From Palsa-883 sp963847615 (GTDB lineage: Bacteria; Pseudomonadota; Alphaproteobacteria; Acetobacterales; Acetobacteraceae): a stretch of DNA of 64,000 nt. Location of the stretch: positions 62,001 through 126,000 of the forward strand of contig CAWKAN010000019.1 of NCBI GenBank assembly GCA_963847615.1, given 5' to 3'. A program made the translations under genes and the position numbers. The notes beneath the pieces are model-generated. The model did not search any database. It saw only the letters and a program-made list of their open reading frames with translations, and was not told where the DNA came from. Numbering within the stretch: the first letter of the stretch is position 1; every line of letters starts with the position of its first letter. Of this stretch, positions 20,284 to 29,443 are shown piece by piece.

Positions 20284-21309
20284 TCAACCGCCGGGCAGAT
20301 CGACGACCTCGATCCAGTTCGGATTGCGCGCCGTGGCATACCGCGCGACCGCGTCCAGACGCCCCGTTTGCGGATCGATCCGGTAGACGCTCAGGTGATG
20401 GCTCTGCTGCCCGACCGCGAGCAGGAAGCGCCCGCGCGGATCGATCGCGCAGCCGCGCGGGAAAGTTTCGGTCGCGGTCTGGCCGAGCACCGTCAGCGTG
20501 CCGTCCGCGGCGATGCCGCAGGCGGTCAGCGTGCTGGTCAGCCGCTCGCTGGCATACAGCAGGCGGCCGTCCGGCGTCAGGTGCAGGTCGGCGCACTTGG
20601 CGGCGAAGCCCTCGGGTTGCGTGCGCAGGATCTGCCGGCGCGCCAGCAACCCGGTGTCCGGCGCCACCGCGAACACGCCGATCGTCGCGTCCAGTTCGCA
20701 CAGTGCATAGAGAAACCGCCCATCCGGCGACAGGCGCAGATGCCGCGGCCCGGCGCCCGGCGGCATCGGCGCGGTCTGCATGTCGTCCAGCCGCCCGGTG
20801 GCGGCGTCGAAGCGCAGCCGCATCACCACGTCGCCGCCCAAGCTGGCGGCGTAGACGAACCGCCCCGACGCGTCCTGGATCACCGAGTGCGCGGCCGGCG
20901 GCGTCGGCACCACCTGGGTCGGCGGCGCGGTGATCACGCCGCGCGCGTCCAACGCGTGGCTGGCCAGCAGCGCGCCCTGGTAGGACGCGGCGAGCAGATG
21001 TTTCCCGCTCCGATCGATCGTCAGGTAGCAGACGCTGTGCGGCAGGTTGGCGCCGCCCAGCAGGCGCAGCGCGCCATCCTTCGGGTCGATCGCGAAGCCG
21101 ACGCAGGGATACGGCGGCTGGCGCAGCCCGGCATGCAGCACATGCCGGTCGGGACCGATCGCCAGCGGCATGGAGGTGTTGGACGCGATGTCGATCCCCG
21201 GCACATAGCTAGCATCGATGCGTTGCAGTGCGCCGCTGGCGCGGTCCATCGCGAAACGCAGGATCTCCCGCGGCTCTGCGCACGACACATAGACCACCGT
21301 TGTTGTCAT
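20284..21309 (-). CDS. Lactonase / 6-phosphogluconolactonase-like beta-propeller
   Basis: 341-residue seven-bladed propeller of the YbhE/carboxy-cis,cis-muconate cyclase family. Repeated blade motifs are visible: RHVLHAGLRQPPYPCVGFAI, GKHLLAASYQGALLA, SGRFVYAASLGGDVVMRL, GPRHLRLSPDGRFLYAL and GRLLYASERLTSTLTA. Members hydrolyse 6-phosphogluconolactone or other sugar lactones. Genome context (an enolase-superfamily acid-sugar-type enzyme convergent with it) fits sugar-acid catabolism but is not decisive. Divergent from the Fe-S protein gene. Confidence 0.87.
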   Translation of the reverse strand: MTTTVVYVSCAEPREILRFAMDRASGALQRIDASYVPGIDIASNTSMPLAIGPDRHVLHAGLRQPPYPCVGFAIDPKDGALRLLGGANLPHSVCYLTIDRSGKHLLAASYQGALLASHALDARGVITAPPTQVVPTPPAAHSVIQDASGRFVYAASLGGDVVMRLRFDAATGRLDDMQTAPMPPGAGPRHLRLSPDGRFLYALCELDATIGVFAVAPDTGLLARRQILRTQPEGFAAKCADLHLTPDGRLLYASERLTSTLTACGIAADGTLTVLGQTATETFPRGCAIDPRGRFLLAVGQQSHHLSVYRIDPQTGRLDAVARYATARNPNWIEVVDLPGG

Positions 21310-21395
21310 GGTTTCCTCCCGTTCCGTCGTCGGCAGTCCGCACTATGCCAGAGCTGCGTCGCCGCCCTATAGTCGGCGCCGACGAGGGGAGAACC

Positions 21396-22688
21396 ATGCC
21401 GGACAGCCGGTTCGAGATCGCGCTCGACCTGCGTGTGGCCGAGGTGCTGGAGCGCTGCACGTCGTGCGGCGCCTGCGTCGAGGTCTGCCCGATGCCCGCG
21501 GCCGCCGGCATCGACGCCAGTGACCCACAGGCGATCGCCGGCGGCGTGCTGAACATCCTGCGCGGCGCCGACCACCCGGCGGCGGCGGCACGCTGGGCCA
21601 GCGTGTGCTCGGGCAGCGGGCATTGCATTCCGGCCTGCCGGCACGGGGTCAATCCGCGCTTCATGCTGGCGATGGCGCGGTTGGCGCTGCAACGACGGAA
21701 CGATCCCGCGGCGCGCCGGCGCGATGGCTTCGCGCGCTTCGGCGCGATGACCAAGGGCGTGCGCGTGCTGGCGCGCATGCAGTTGCCGCCCGAGCTGCTG
21801 GCGCGCTTTCGCGCCGATGACGCCGAGGACGACACCCCGCCCGACGTGGTGTTCTACACCGGCTGCAACCTGGCGAAGACGCCGCACATCGCGCTGCTGT
21901 GCTTCGACATCATGGAGGCGCTGGGCCTGCGCTACCGGGTGATGGGCGGGCCGTCGCATTGCTGCGGCGTGCTGCAATTCCGCGCCGGCGACGTGGCGAC
22001 CTCGGGCCGCGTGGCCTATCGTACCATCGAGCGGTTGGCCGGCGCGGCCGGCGGGCGCGCGCTGACCTGGTGCCCGACCTGCCAGGTGCAACTGGCCGAG
22101 ATCGTCGCGCCCGGCAAGACCGACACCCCGCTCGATCTGCAACCGTTCCTGTTGTTCCTCGCCGCGCGGCTCGATGCGCTGCGCCCGCTGCTGACCCGCC
22201 GGGTCGAAAAACGGGTCGGGCTGCACGAGCACCCGGGCATCGCCGGCGTCAGCGAAGCGGCGCGCGCCATCCTGGAAGCCATTCCGGGACTGCAATTCAT
22301 CGACCTGGCGCAGCCGCGCGTCGGCTACATGTGCAACACGCTGAACCCGCTGCCCGACTACAAGCGCGCGGTGCACCGCGCCCAGTTGCAGGCCGCCGCC
22401 GCCGCCGGCGTAACGACCCTCGCCGGCGTGTATCATGCCTGCCATCGCGAGCTGTGTAGCCACGAGCGCGACTGGCCGTTCGAGGTGGTGAATTTCCTTG
22501 AACTGGTCGGCGAGAGCATGGGCCTGACCCGGCCCGACCTGTTCAAGCGGTTGAAGCTGATGCAGGACGTCAACGCCGTGCTGGCCGACGCCGCGCCGTT
22601 GCTGGCGGCCAACCAGGTCGAGCTTGACGACGCGCGCGCGGTGGTGCTGCGCGACATGCTGGGCGAGCAGACGCTGGCGCTGCGGTGA
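21396..22688 (+). CDS. (Fe-S)-binding CCG-domain protein, heterodisulfide reductase/GlcF-like
   Basis: 430-residue redox protein. Residues 15-75 carry an atypical ferredoxin-like pair: CTSCGACVEVCPM and a second cysteine set CSGSGHCIPACRHG. The body has two CCG-type cysteine-rich motifs, one as GGPSHCCGVLQF near residue 185 and the other with CHRELCSHERD near residue 350. This architecture is shared with glycolate oxidase GlcF and HdrD-like subunits that pass electrons from flavoproteins. No flavin subunit gene is adjacent, so its partner is unknown. GAGGGGAG precedes the chosen ATG. Confidence 0.84.
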   Translation: MPDSRFEIALDLRVAEVLERCTSCGACVEVCPMPAAAGIDASDPQAIAGGVLNILRGADHPAAAARWASVCSGSGHCIPACRHGVNPRFMLAMARLALQRRNDPAARRRDGFARFGAMTKGVRVLARMQLPPELLARFRADDAEDDTPPDVVFYTGCNLAKTPHIALLCFDIMEALGLRYRVMGGPSHCCGVLQFRAGDVATSGRVAYRTIERLAGAAGGRALTWCPTCQVQLAEIVAPGKTDTPLDLQPFLLFLAARLDALRPLLTRRVEKRVGLHEHPGIAGVSEAARAILEAIPGLQFIDLAQPRVGYMCNTLNPLPDYKRAVHRAQLQAAAAAGVTTLAGVYHACHRELCSHERDWPFEVVNFLELVGESMGLTRPDLFKRLKLMQDVNAVLADAAPLLAANQVELDDARAVVLRDMLGEQTLALR

Positions 22689-23593
22689 CCGCGGCCGCGG
22701 ATCGCGCTACAGCGCCGCCGATGCACGTGTTGACCCTGGTTGCCGACCGCGCTGGCGCGCCGCTGAGCGATGCGCTGGTTGGGCGGGTGCGCGACGCGCT
22801 CGGCGGCGGGGCGGTCTCGGTGCTGTCGCCCGCCGAGGCGGTGGAGCTTGCCCTGGACGCGGCACCCGATCTCGCGACGGTGCGCGCCGCGCTGGACGGC
22901 GCGCCGGTGGATGCGATCGCCCAGCCGGGGGAGGGGCGGCGCAAGCGCCTGCTGATCGCCGACATGGACAGCACCATCATCACCGGCGAGACGCTGGACG
23001 AGCTGGCCGACTTCGCCGGGCTGAAGGCGCGCATCGCCGCCATCACCGCGCGCGCAATGAACGGCGAGCTGGATTTCAAGGCCGCGCTGCGCGAGCGGGT
23101 GGCGATGCTGAAGGGATTGCCGGTCGCGGCGCTGGAGCAGACCTGGCAGCGCATGCGGCTGACCGCCGGGGCCAGGGAACTGGTCGCGACGATGCGCGCG
23201 AACGGCGCGACGACCGCGCTGGTTTCCGGCGGGTTCACCTTCTTCACCGGGCGCGTGGCGGCGCTGGTGGGGTTCGACCTGCACCGCTCGAACCTGCTGT
23301 TGGATGACGGCACGGCGCTGACCGGGGCGGTGGCCGAGCCGATCCTGGACCGCCACGCCAAGGTGGCAACGCTGCTCGAGTTGGCGGCGCGCGATCACCT
23401 GGCGCTGTCGGCGACCTTGGCGGTGGGCGACGGGGCGAACGACCTGGACATGCTGCGCGCGGCCGGCCTGGGCGTGGCGTTCCGCGCCAAGCCGATCGTT
23501 GCGGCAGCGGCGCAGGTGCGGGTGGATCACGCGGATCTGCGCGCGCTGCTGTTTGCCCAGGGCTATAGGGCACGGGACTTCGTTGCGGTATAG
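22685..23593 (+). CDS. serB: Phosphoserine phosphatase SerB
   Basis: HAD-superfamily hydrolase for the last step of L-serine synthesis. The nucleophile motif LLIADMDSTIITGETLDEL (DxDST) is at about residues 90-108. Motif II appears as ALVSGGFTFFTGRVA, motif III around HAKVATLL, and motif IV as VGDGANDLDML. The N-terminal 85 residues are a degenerate ACT-like segment common in long alphaproteobacterial SerB. The GTG start overlaps the stop of the Fe-S gene (GTGA), indicating translational coupling. Confidence 0.95.
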   Translation: MTAAADRATAPPMHVLTLVADRAGAPLSDALVGRVRDALGGGAVSVLSPAEAVELALDAAPDLATVRAALDGAPVDAIAQPGEGRRKRLLIADMDSTIITGETLDELADFAGLKARIAAITARAMNGELDFKAALRERVAMLKGLPVAALEQTWQRMRLTAGARELVATMRANGATTALVSGGFTFFTGRVAALVGFDLHRSNLLLDDGTALTGAVAEPILDRHAKVATLLELAARDHLALSATLAVGDGANDLDMLRAAGLGVAFRAKPIVAAAAQVRVDHADLRALLFAQGYRARDFVAV

Positions 23594-23830
23594 CAAACGA
23601 CTGCGTGCGGCGTGGCCGGGAAGCCGGGTCATGCTCGCCCGTCGCGATCGGCCTGGGCGCGCGGATCGCGTGCCGCCAGCCCGCCAGCTCGCCGGTCGCG
23701 AAGCCGGCGCGAAGCGTCCCTGACGGCGGCGAGCACCCCGCCAGGCGCGATCGGGTCGGGCATCCAGGGACCCTTTGGCCGCGCTCATTTCCACCCACGC
23801 AAAACCGCCAAGGGCCCTTGACCTAGCCGC

Positions 23831-24895
23831 TCAGTCCAGCAACCACGGCGCCGCCGCGGCCTGGGCGATCTGGCGCACCTGGTTGAGCAGGCCCGGCCCC
23901 ACCGGGATCCCCTCGCGCAGCCGCTGCTTGGCATTGTTCCATTGCGGATCGCCCGCCACCATCACCGGCTGTGCCGGATCGACCGGCGTCGTCGCGCGCA
24001 GGTCGTTGCAGAAGCGCGTGACGTCGGCGGTGAAGTCGTCCTGGGCGCGGAACAGGCCCGGATCGATCGCCATGAAGAAGTGGCCGATGTCCATGCCCTG
24101 CGGCTTCTTGGTGTGCTGCGGATCGGTGATCAGCGTGGCGCCGGACAGGCAGGACGACAGGATGTTGACCATCGCCGACAGCCCGTAGCCCTTGTAGCTG
24201 GAATTCTCCGGCGAGCCGCCGAGCGAGGTGAGGAAGCCGCCCTTCTCGCGCGCCACCAGCGGATCGTTGCTCGGCCGTCCCTCGCTGTCCAGCACCCAGC
24301 CGTCCGGCGTCGGCAATCCTTCGTTCGCCTTGTTGCGGATGCGTCCGGCCGCCACCGTCGTCGTTGCCATGTCGAGCAGGAAGGGCCTGCCGTCGGCGGT
24401 CGGCGCGGCGAACGACCACGGGTCGGTGCCAAGCTTCGCCTGCTTGCCGAAGGTCGGCGCCACCTGGATCGACGAGGCCGAGGTGGCGGCCAGGCCGACC
24501 AGCCCCGCCTGCGCCGCCATCAAAGCATAATACCCGGTGGCGCCGAAATGCGCGGAGTTCCGCACCACCGCGATCGCCATGCCGGATTGCCTGGCCTTGT
24601 CGATCGCCGCCGCCATGGCGAAATGCGCCGGCACATGGCCCAGCCCGCCGCCGCCGTCGACCAGGGCGGAGACCGGCGTCTGCTTCACGATCGTCGGCCG
24701 CGCGTCCATCTTCGCCCGCCCGCTGCGGCGCAGCCGGTCATAGCCGGGGATCATCGACATGCCGTGGCTGTCAACGCCGTGCAGATCGGCCCAGGACAGG
24801 ATCTCGGCGGTGGTTTCGGCGTTGTCCTCCGGCATGCCCCAGCCCAACAGGATGGCCTTGAGCTGCGCGCGGTGCGTTGCGTACGGGGCGGGCAT
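23831..24895 (-). CDS. Ldh-family (malate/L-lactate/ureidoglycolate-type) dehydrogenase
   Basis: 354-residue NAD(P)-dependent oxidoreductase of the Ldh_2 family, which is unrelated to classical lactate dehydrogenase. Family hallmarks are the N-terminal ADLHGVDSHGMSMIPGY, the catalytic-His segment VVRNSAHFGATGYYAL, PWSFAAPTADGRPFLLDMAT and SYKGYGLSAMVNILSS. Members oxidise malate, sulfolactate, ureidoglycolate or related 2-hydroxyacids. It is the last gene of a minus-strand unit with an ABC importer and a hydrolase, so oxidising an imported or hydrolysed 2-hydroxyacid is the natural inference. Confidence 0.88.
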   Translation of the reverse strand: MPAPYATHRAQLKAILLGWGMPEDNAETTAEILSWADLHGVDSHGMSMIPGYDRLRRSGRAKMDARPTIVKQTPVSALVDGGGGLGHVPAHFAMAAAIDKARQSGMAIAVVRNSAHFGATGYYALMAAQAGLVGLAATSASSIQVAPTFGKQAKLGTDPWSFAAPTADGRPFLLDMATTTVAAGRIRNKANEGLPTPDGWVLDSEGRPSNDPLVAREKGGFLTSLGGSPENSSYKGYGLSAMVNILSSCLSGATLITDPQHTKKPQGMDIGHFFMAIDPGLFRAQDDFTADVTRFCNDLRATTPVDPAQPVMVAGDPQWNNAKQRLREGIPVGPGLLNQVRQIAQAAAAPWLLD

Positions 24896-24937
24896 GGATC
24901 GTTCCTTCGGCTTGCCGCGTGGGCGTGGTTGCGTGGG

Positions 24938-25754
24938 TCAGGTGAGGCCGCCGCGCCGGGCCAGAAAATCCAGCGTGGCCTCGGCGGCGCTGTCGGCATG
25001 GGTGGCGGCGACGTGGTACGAGTTGCCCGCCAGCACCAGCAGCTCGGAGCCGGCAATCTGCTGCTGCCAGGCGCGGGTTTCCGCGACCGTGCCGAGCGCG
25101 CTCTGCTCGGTGGTGATCACCAGCGTCGGGCAGGCGATGTGCGGCAGGTCGGCGCGGATGTCGGCCGCACCGATCGGTCCCATGAAGCCGATCTGGGTCG
25201 AAACCGCGGTGCGGCCCATGAACCGCGTCCACCATGCCACGCCCTCCGGCGGGAAGCCGTTGCCGAGCCGCAGGCCCATGTTCTGCCGCGCCCAGTGTTC
25301 CACGCCGTGCGCCTCGAACTCGCGCGATCAGCGCCGGCACGCGCTCGGCGGCGCCGGGGCGCAACGGCGGCGGCGTGCCGACCACCGTCAGCGTAACGAC
25401 ACGGCCGGGCCGGCGCGCGGCGAAGGCGCGCGCGATGGTGCCGCCGAGCTTGGCGCCGACCAGGTGAAAGCGGTCGATGCGCAGGTGGTCCATCAACCGG
25501 CAGCAATCCTCGATCAGCTCGTCGAGGCTCCAGGCATGATCGCGCGGCATCGGGCTCGATTGGCCGAAGCCGCGCATGTCGGGGCGCACCACGCGGTAGC
25601 GCCGCGCCAGCTTCGGCACCCAGGCATACCAGGCCAGCCCGCTTTCGGCGTTGCCGTGCAGCAGCAGCACCGTCTCGGGCTGGCGCCACGGGTCGGTGAA
25701 GTCATCGACCGCGTAGTGCAGGTCGAGATCGGGCGAGGGGCGGAAGCTCGGCAT
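24938..25754 (-). CDS. Alpha/beta hydrolase, one apparent frameshift
   Basis: About 271 residues once repaired. The first part shows the oxyanion strand ETVLLLHGNAESGLAWYAW, VRPDMRGFGQSSP and the nucleophile-elbow strand FHLVGAKLGGTIARAF, where the usual GxSxG serine is replaced (GAKLGG). The frame breaks near 25321; removing one C restores AEFEAHGVEHWARQ. The second part ends with PTLVITTEQSALGTVAE and the His segment LVLAGNSYHVAATHAD. Lack of a nucleophilic Ser suggests a non-hydrolytic or unusual member. It sits 38 nt after the ABC permease gene. Confidence 0.8.
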
Positions 25755-25792
25755 CGTTTCGGCTTCCCTACGACGTCGCCGCGCGAAATATG

Positions 25793-26650
25793 TCAGCCGC
25801 CACTCTGCCCCTCTTCCCGCCAGCGCAGCATCAGCCGCTCGCTCTGTTTCAGCAGCTCGTGCAGCGCGGTGGCGATGATCATCAGCACGAACAGCGCGGC
25901 GAACACCCCGCCGGTGTCGTACTGGCCGGCCGCGGCCTGGATCAGGTAGCCGAGGCCCTTGTTGGACGCCATCATCTCGCCGACCACCGCGCCGATCAGC
26001 GCATAGGGCACCGAGCTCTTCATGCCGGTGAAGATCCAGATCAGCGCCGAGGGCAGGATCACCTTGCGCACGATCTGCCAGCTGCTGCCGCCCATCAGCC
26101 GCAGCACGTCCACCAGCTCCTGCTCCACCGCCAGCACGCCGGCATAGGTGTTGTAGAACACCAGGAAGAACACGACGAAGGTTGCCAGCACCACCTTGGA
26201 GGTCAGCCCGACGCCGAACCACAGGATGAACAGCGGCGCCAGCGCGATCTTCGGCAGGCTGTAGAAGGCGACGATGAACGGATCGAGCACCGCGGCCAGC
26301 CGCCGGTTCAGCCCCAGCGCCAGTCCGACCACGATCCCCGCCGCGGCGCCGAACACGAAGCCCAGAACCGTTTCGGTCAACGTCACCTCGACATGCAGCC
26401 ACAGCTCGCCGGTGGCGATCCAGGTGGCAAGCTGCGCATAGATCTCCGCCGGGCTGGAGATCCAGAACGACTTGATCAACCGGCCGCTGGCAAATTGCCA
26501 GGCCGACAGGCCAACGACGACGATCGCCAGGCGCCAGCCCAGCACCGACACCCGTCCGCCGCGCACGACTTGGGCCTGGACCTCCGCCGGCTCGTGCGGC
26601 AGGTCGCGTTGCGCCAGGCTGGGGGCGATCGCCGGGATGATTTCGGACAT
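25793..26650 (-). CDS. ABC transporter permease, NitT/TauT (SsuC-like) family
   Basis: 285-residue membrane subunit with about six helices (VLGWRLAIVVVGLSAWQFAS, TVLGFVFGAAAGIVVGLALG, VVLATFVVFFLVFYNTYAGV, VPYALIGAVVGEM). The EAA-loop-like region is LVDVLRLMGGSSWQIVRKV followed by PSALIWIFTGMK, as in binding-protein-dependent importers of nitrate, taurine and alkanesulfonates. Start ATG in MSEIIPAIAP, 2 nt after the ATPase stop. Substrate not determinable from the permease. Confidence 0.92.
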   Translation of the reverse strand: MSEIIPAIAPSLAQRDLPHEPAEVQAQVVRGGRVSVLGWRLAIVVVGLSAWQFASGRLIKSFWISSPAEIYAQLATWIATGELWLHVEVTLTETVLGFVFGAAAGIVVGLALGLNRRLAAVLDPFIVAFYSLPKIALAPLFILWFGVGLTSKVVLATFVVFFLVFYNTYAGVLAVEQELVDVLRLMGGSSWQIVRKVILPSALIWIFTGMKSSVPYALIGAVVGEMMASNKGLGYLIQAAAGQYDTGGVFAALFVLMIIATALHELLKQSERLMLRWREEGQSGG

Positions 26651-26652
26651 GG

Positions 26653-27444
26653 TCAGTTCACCAGGATGTCGCCGCGGACGCTGGCTTCCAGATACGACCA
26701 GAGCCGATCGTGCAGCGCGCCGAAATGCGGATCGAAGCGGACGCGGAACACGTCGCGCGGCCGCGGCAGGTCCACCGTCTCGATCGCCCGGATGCGCCCC
26801 GGCCGCGGCGAAAACACCGCGACGCGATCGGCCAGGGTGAGCGCCTCGGCCAGGTCGTGGGTGACGAAAACGATCGTCTTGTTGGTGCCCGTCCACAGTT
26901 TCAGCAGCTCGTCGTGCATCACCAGGCGAAGCTGCGCGTCCAGCGCGCCGAACGGCTCGTCCATCAGAATCGTTTCGGGCTCGTAGGCCAGCGTGCGCGC
27001 CAGGCAGACGCGCCGGCGCATGCCGCCGGACAGCTGCGCCGGATAGGATTTCTCGAAGCCGGTCAGCCCCATCCGGGCCAGCCATTGATGTGCGCGCCGG
27101 TGCCGATCGGCGCGCGCTTCGCCGCGCAGTTCCAGCGCGATGGCGACGTTGTCCTCCACCGTCCGCCACGGCAGCAGCGTGTCGCGTTGCGTGAGGTAGC
27201 CGACATCGGTGTTGGGGCTGGGCACCGGCGCGCCGCGATAGAACACCCGCCCGGCACTGGGGGCGAGCAGTCCCGCCGCCATGTTCAGCAGCGTCGATTT
27301 GCCGCAGCCGCTCGGCCCCACCACGGCAAGAAACTCGCCGCGCCGCACCGCCAGGTTGACCTGTTCGCAGGCGAGCACGCTGCCGGCGCGGCCGTGGAAG
27401 CGGCGGGCGACGCCGCGGTATTCGATCAGCGGGGCATCGCTCAA
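26653..27444 (-). CDS. ABC transporter ATP-binding protein, NitT/TauT (SsuB-like) family
   Basis: 263-residue ATPase. Walker A is VVGPSGCGKSTLLNM, the Q-loop GYLTQRDTLLPWRT, the signature LSGGMRRRVCLAR, Walker B ILMDEPFGALDAQLR and the switch His FVTHDLAEAL. I chose a TTG start (TTGAGCGATGCCCC) that overlaps the TGA of the upstream binding-protein gene; no ATG exists between that stop and the first conserved strand LIEYRGVARRF. Forms the energy unit of the importer with its neighbours on both sides. Confidence 0.93.
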   Translation of the reverse strand: MSDAPLIEYRGVARRFHGRAGSVLACEQVNLAVRRGEFLAVVGPSGCGKSTLLNMAAGLLAPSAGRVFYRGAPVPSPNTDVGYLTQRDTLLPWRTVEDNVAIALELRGEARADRHRRAHQWLARMGLTGFEKSYPAQLSGGMRRRVCLARTLAYEPETILMDEPFGALDAQLRLVMHDELLKLWTGTNKTIVFVTHDLAEALTLADRVAVFSPRPGRIRAIETVDLPRPRDVFRVRFDPHFGALHDRLWSYLEASVRGDILVN

Positions 27445-28472
27445 GCCCCCAGCTCCCGCATCGCGCGGCGCACGAACGAGGCATCGACCACCTGCTCGTA
27501 CGGCACCGGCGCGGAGTCCTTCGCCGGCAGCACGGCTTGCTCGAACGCCAGCTCCTTTTCGAAGCTTGCCCGGGTGATGTCCGGACTGCTCGGCATCTCC
27601 GGCAGATAGGTGGCCCAGGCGGCGTCGAAGGTGGCCTGGTCCAACTGCTTGAGGAACGGGCGCGTGGCGCGCTTCGCGGCGTCCGGATCGTGTTTGATCA
27701 GCAACGTCGCCCGGGTGACGGCGCGCGCCACGGCGTTGACGACATCCGGATGCGCCTTGTTGTACGAGGCCAGGCCATACAGCGTGCCGTAGGTCACGCC
27801 GGCAAGCTGCGGAATGTCCTTCGCCCGGTCGAGCACGCTGACCGTCAGTCCCTGGCGGTCGGCGATCACGTTGACCGGCGGCAGACACGAGCAGCCGTCC
27901 ACCCGCCCGCCCTCCAGGGCGGCGATCTGCGCGCTGACCCCGCCCAGCGGCACGATGTCCAGGTCCTGATCGGGGTTCATGCCGTTGCTGCGGAACAGGT
28001 AGCGCATGAACAGGTCCGAGGTGGCGCCCGGCGTGGTGATGCCGATCCGCAGGCCCTTCATCGCCTGCAGCCGCTGCTGCAGCGGCTGGTCGAGCGAAAT
28101 GCCACGCTGCCTGGCGACGCTGGCGAGGATCGCCATCGGCCCCTGGAACAGCGACAAGGTGGCGATGGCGCGCACGTCGTCGAGGCCGCGGCGGTGCGCC
28201 ATGTTGCCGTCGAACAGCACCGAGGCGGAGAACTGCCCGCCGCCGCCGATCAGCCCGGTCATCGCCTTCGGCCCGCCGCCGGCGAGCACGACGTCGAGCG
28301 CGATCCCCTCCTGTTTGAAGTATCCCGCGGTTTGCGCCACGTACAACGGCACGAAATTGAAGCTGAGGCTGCTCTGCACGACGGTGACCGGCGTAAGCTT
28401 CTTGGCGCGTGCGATCGCCGGCAGCATGAGCATCGCGGCCGACGTGGCGACCATGTCGCGGCGGCTGATCAT
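27441..28472 (-). CDS. ABC transporter substrate-binding protein, NitT/TauT (SsuA/Thi5-like) family
   Basis: 343-residue periplasmic receptor. It begins with a twin-Arg-type leader MISRRDMVATSAAML and a cleavage region ARAKK. The mature fold shows TVVQSSLSFNFVPLYVAQTA, GYFKQEGIALDVVLAGGGPK and LRIGITTPGATSDLFMRYL, the SsuA/Thi5-like pattern. Ligands of this family include sulfonates, nitrate, pyrimidines and aromatic acids; no residue here settles which. It heads a five-gene minus-strand unit (receptor, ATPase, permease, hydrolase, dehydrogenase). Confidence 0.9.
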   Translation of the reverse strand: MISRRDMVATSAAMLMLPAIARAKKLTPVTVVQSSLSFNFVPLYVAQTAGYFKQEGIALDVVLAGGGPKAMTGLIGGGGQFSASVLFDGNMAHRRGLDDVRAIATLSLFQGPMAILASVARQRGISLDQPLQQRLQAMKGLRIGITTPGATSDLFMRYLFRSNGMNPDQDLDIVPLGGVSAQIAALEGGRVDGCSCLPPVNVIADRQGLTVSVLDRAKDIPQLAGVTYGTLYGLASYNKAHPDVVNAVARAVTRATLLIKHDPDAAKRATRPFLKQLDQATFDAAWATYLPEMPSSPDITRASFEKELAFEQAVLPAKDSAPVPYEQVVDASFVRRAMRELGA

Positions 28473-28618
28473 TCCTGGTTTCCTCCCGCTTTCCCGGCAG
28501 TCTTGCGTGGCGCGGGCAATCCGGCAAGGGTGGCCCGCCGCGTGATTGCCACGCCGGCGCGGACGCAGGTTCGCGCCCGCGCGCGCGGGGATGACGGATC
28601 TGAAGGGGGAGCGGTTGC

Positions 28619-29443
28619 ATGGCGGACGGAGCGGAGCTGTTGCGGGCGCGGTTCGGGATCGACGTGCCAGGTGCCGAGGTGCCGGACGCCATCGCCCCGC
28701 TGCTCGATCGGCGGGTGACGCGGCGCTACCGCGACGAGCAGGTGCCCGACGCGCTGCTCGATGCGCTGCTCGCCGCCGGGCAGTCGGCGCCGACCAAGTC
28801 CGACCTGCAGCAGTACTCCGTGGTGGTGATGCGCGACCACGCGCGCATCAAGCGCATCGCCGACTGGATCGGCACGATGGACTGGATCGCCACCGCGCCG
28901 GTGTTCCTGGTCTGGTGCGGCGACATGCGGCGCGGCCAGCGCCTGTGTGAGCTGCACGGCATGCCGCACGCCAACAACAACCTCGACAGCTTCCTCAACG
29001 CCGCGGTGGATTGCACCCTGGCGATGGGCCAGTTCATCGCCGCGGCCGATGCGGTCGGGCTCGGCACCTGCCCGATCAGTTATGTGCGCAGTCATATCGA
29101 GAAGGTCACGCCGCTGCTCGGCCTGCCGGACGGCGTCTACCCGGTGGCCGGGCTGACCGTCGGCTGGCCGCTGTTCCGCCGCCCGGTGGCGATGCGCCTG
29201 CCGCCGTCCGTCGTGGTGCACCGCGAGCGCTACGACGACAGCGCGCTGCCCCAGGAGGCGGCCGCCTATGACGCACGCCGCCGCGCGCGCGAGCCGATCG
29301 CCGCCGCCAGCCTGAAGAACAACGACGTCTATCCGCCGCGCGACGGCGTCGGCTGGAGCGAGAACCTCGCGCGCCAGCTCTCGGTGCCGGAGCGGTTCGG
29401 CTTTGCCGCCTACCTGAAGACCCGCGGGTTCGCACTTGCCTGA
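28619..29443 (+). CDS. Nitroreductase-family NADPH-dependent oxidoreductase
   Basis: 274-residue FMN protein. It has LLDRRVTRRYRDEQVPDALL at residues 28-47, LAAGQSAPTKSDLQQYSVVV for FMN-phosphate binding, DCTLAMGQFIAAADAVGLGT and a long C-terminal extension (ASLKNNDVYPPRDGVGWSEN) that wraps the dimer in NfsA/FrpA-type enzymes. Substrates may be nitroaromatics, quinones or flavin. It overlaps the NUDIX gene by 8 nt. Divergent from the binding-protein gene; the spacing of 146 bp can hold both promoters. Confidence 0.9.
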   Translation: MADGAELLRARFGIDVPGAEVPDAIAPLLDRRVTRRYRDEQVPDALLDALLAAGQSAPTKSDLQQYSVVVMRDHARIKRIADWIGTMDWIATAPVFLVWCGDMRRGQRLCELHGMPHANNNLDSFLNAAVDCTLAMGQFIAAADAVGLGTCPISYVRSHIEKVTPLLGLPDGVYPVAGLTVGWPLFRRPVAMRLPPSVVVHRERYDDSALPQEAAAYDARRRAREPIAAASLKNNDVYPPRDGVGWSENLARQLSVPERFGFAAYLKTRGFALA

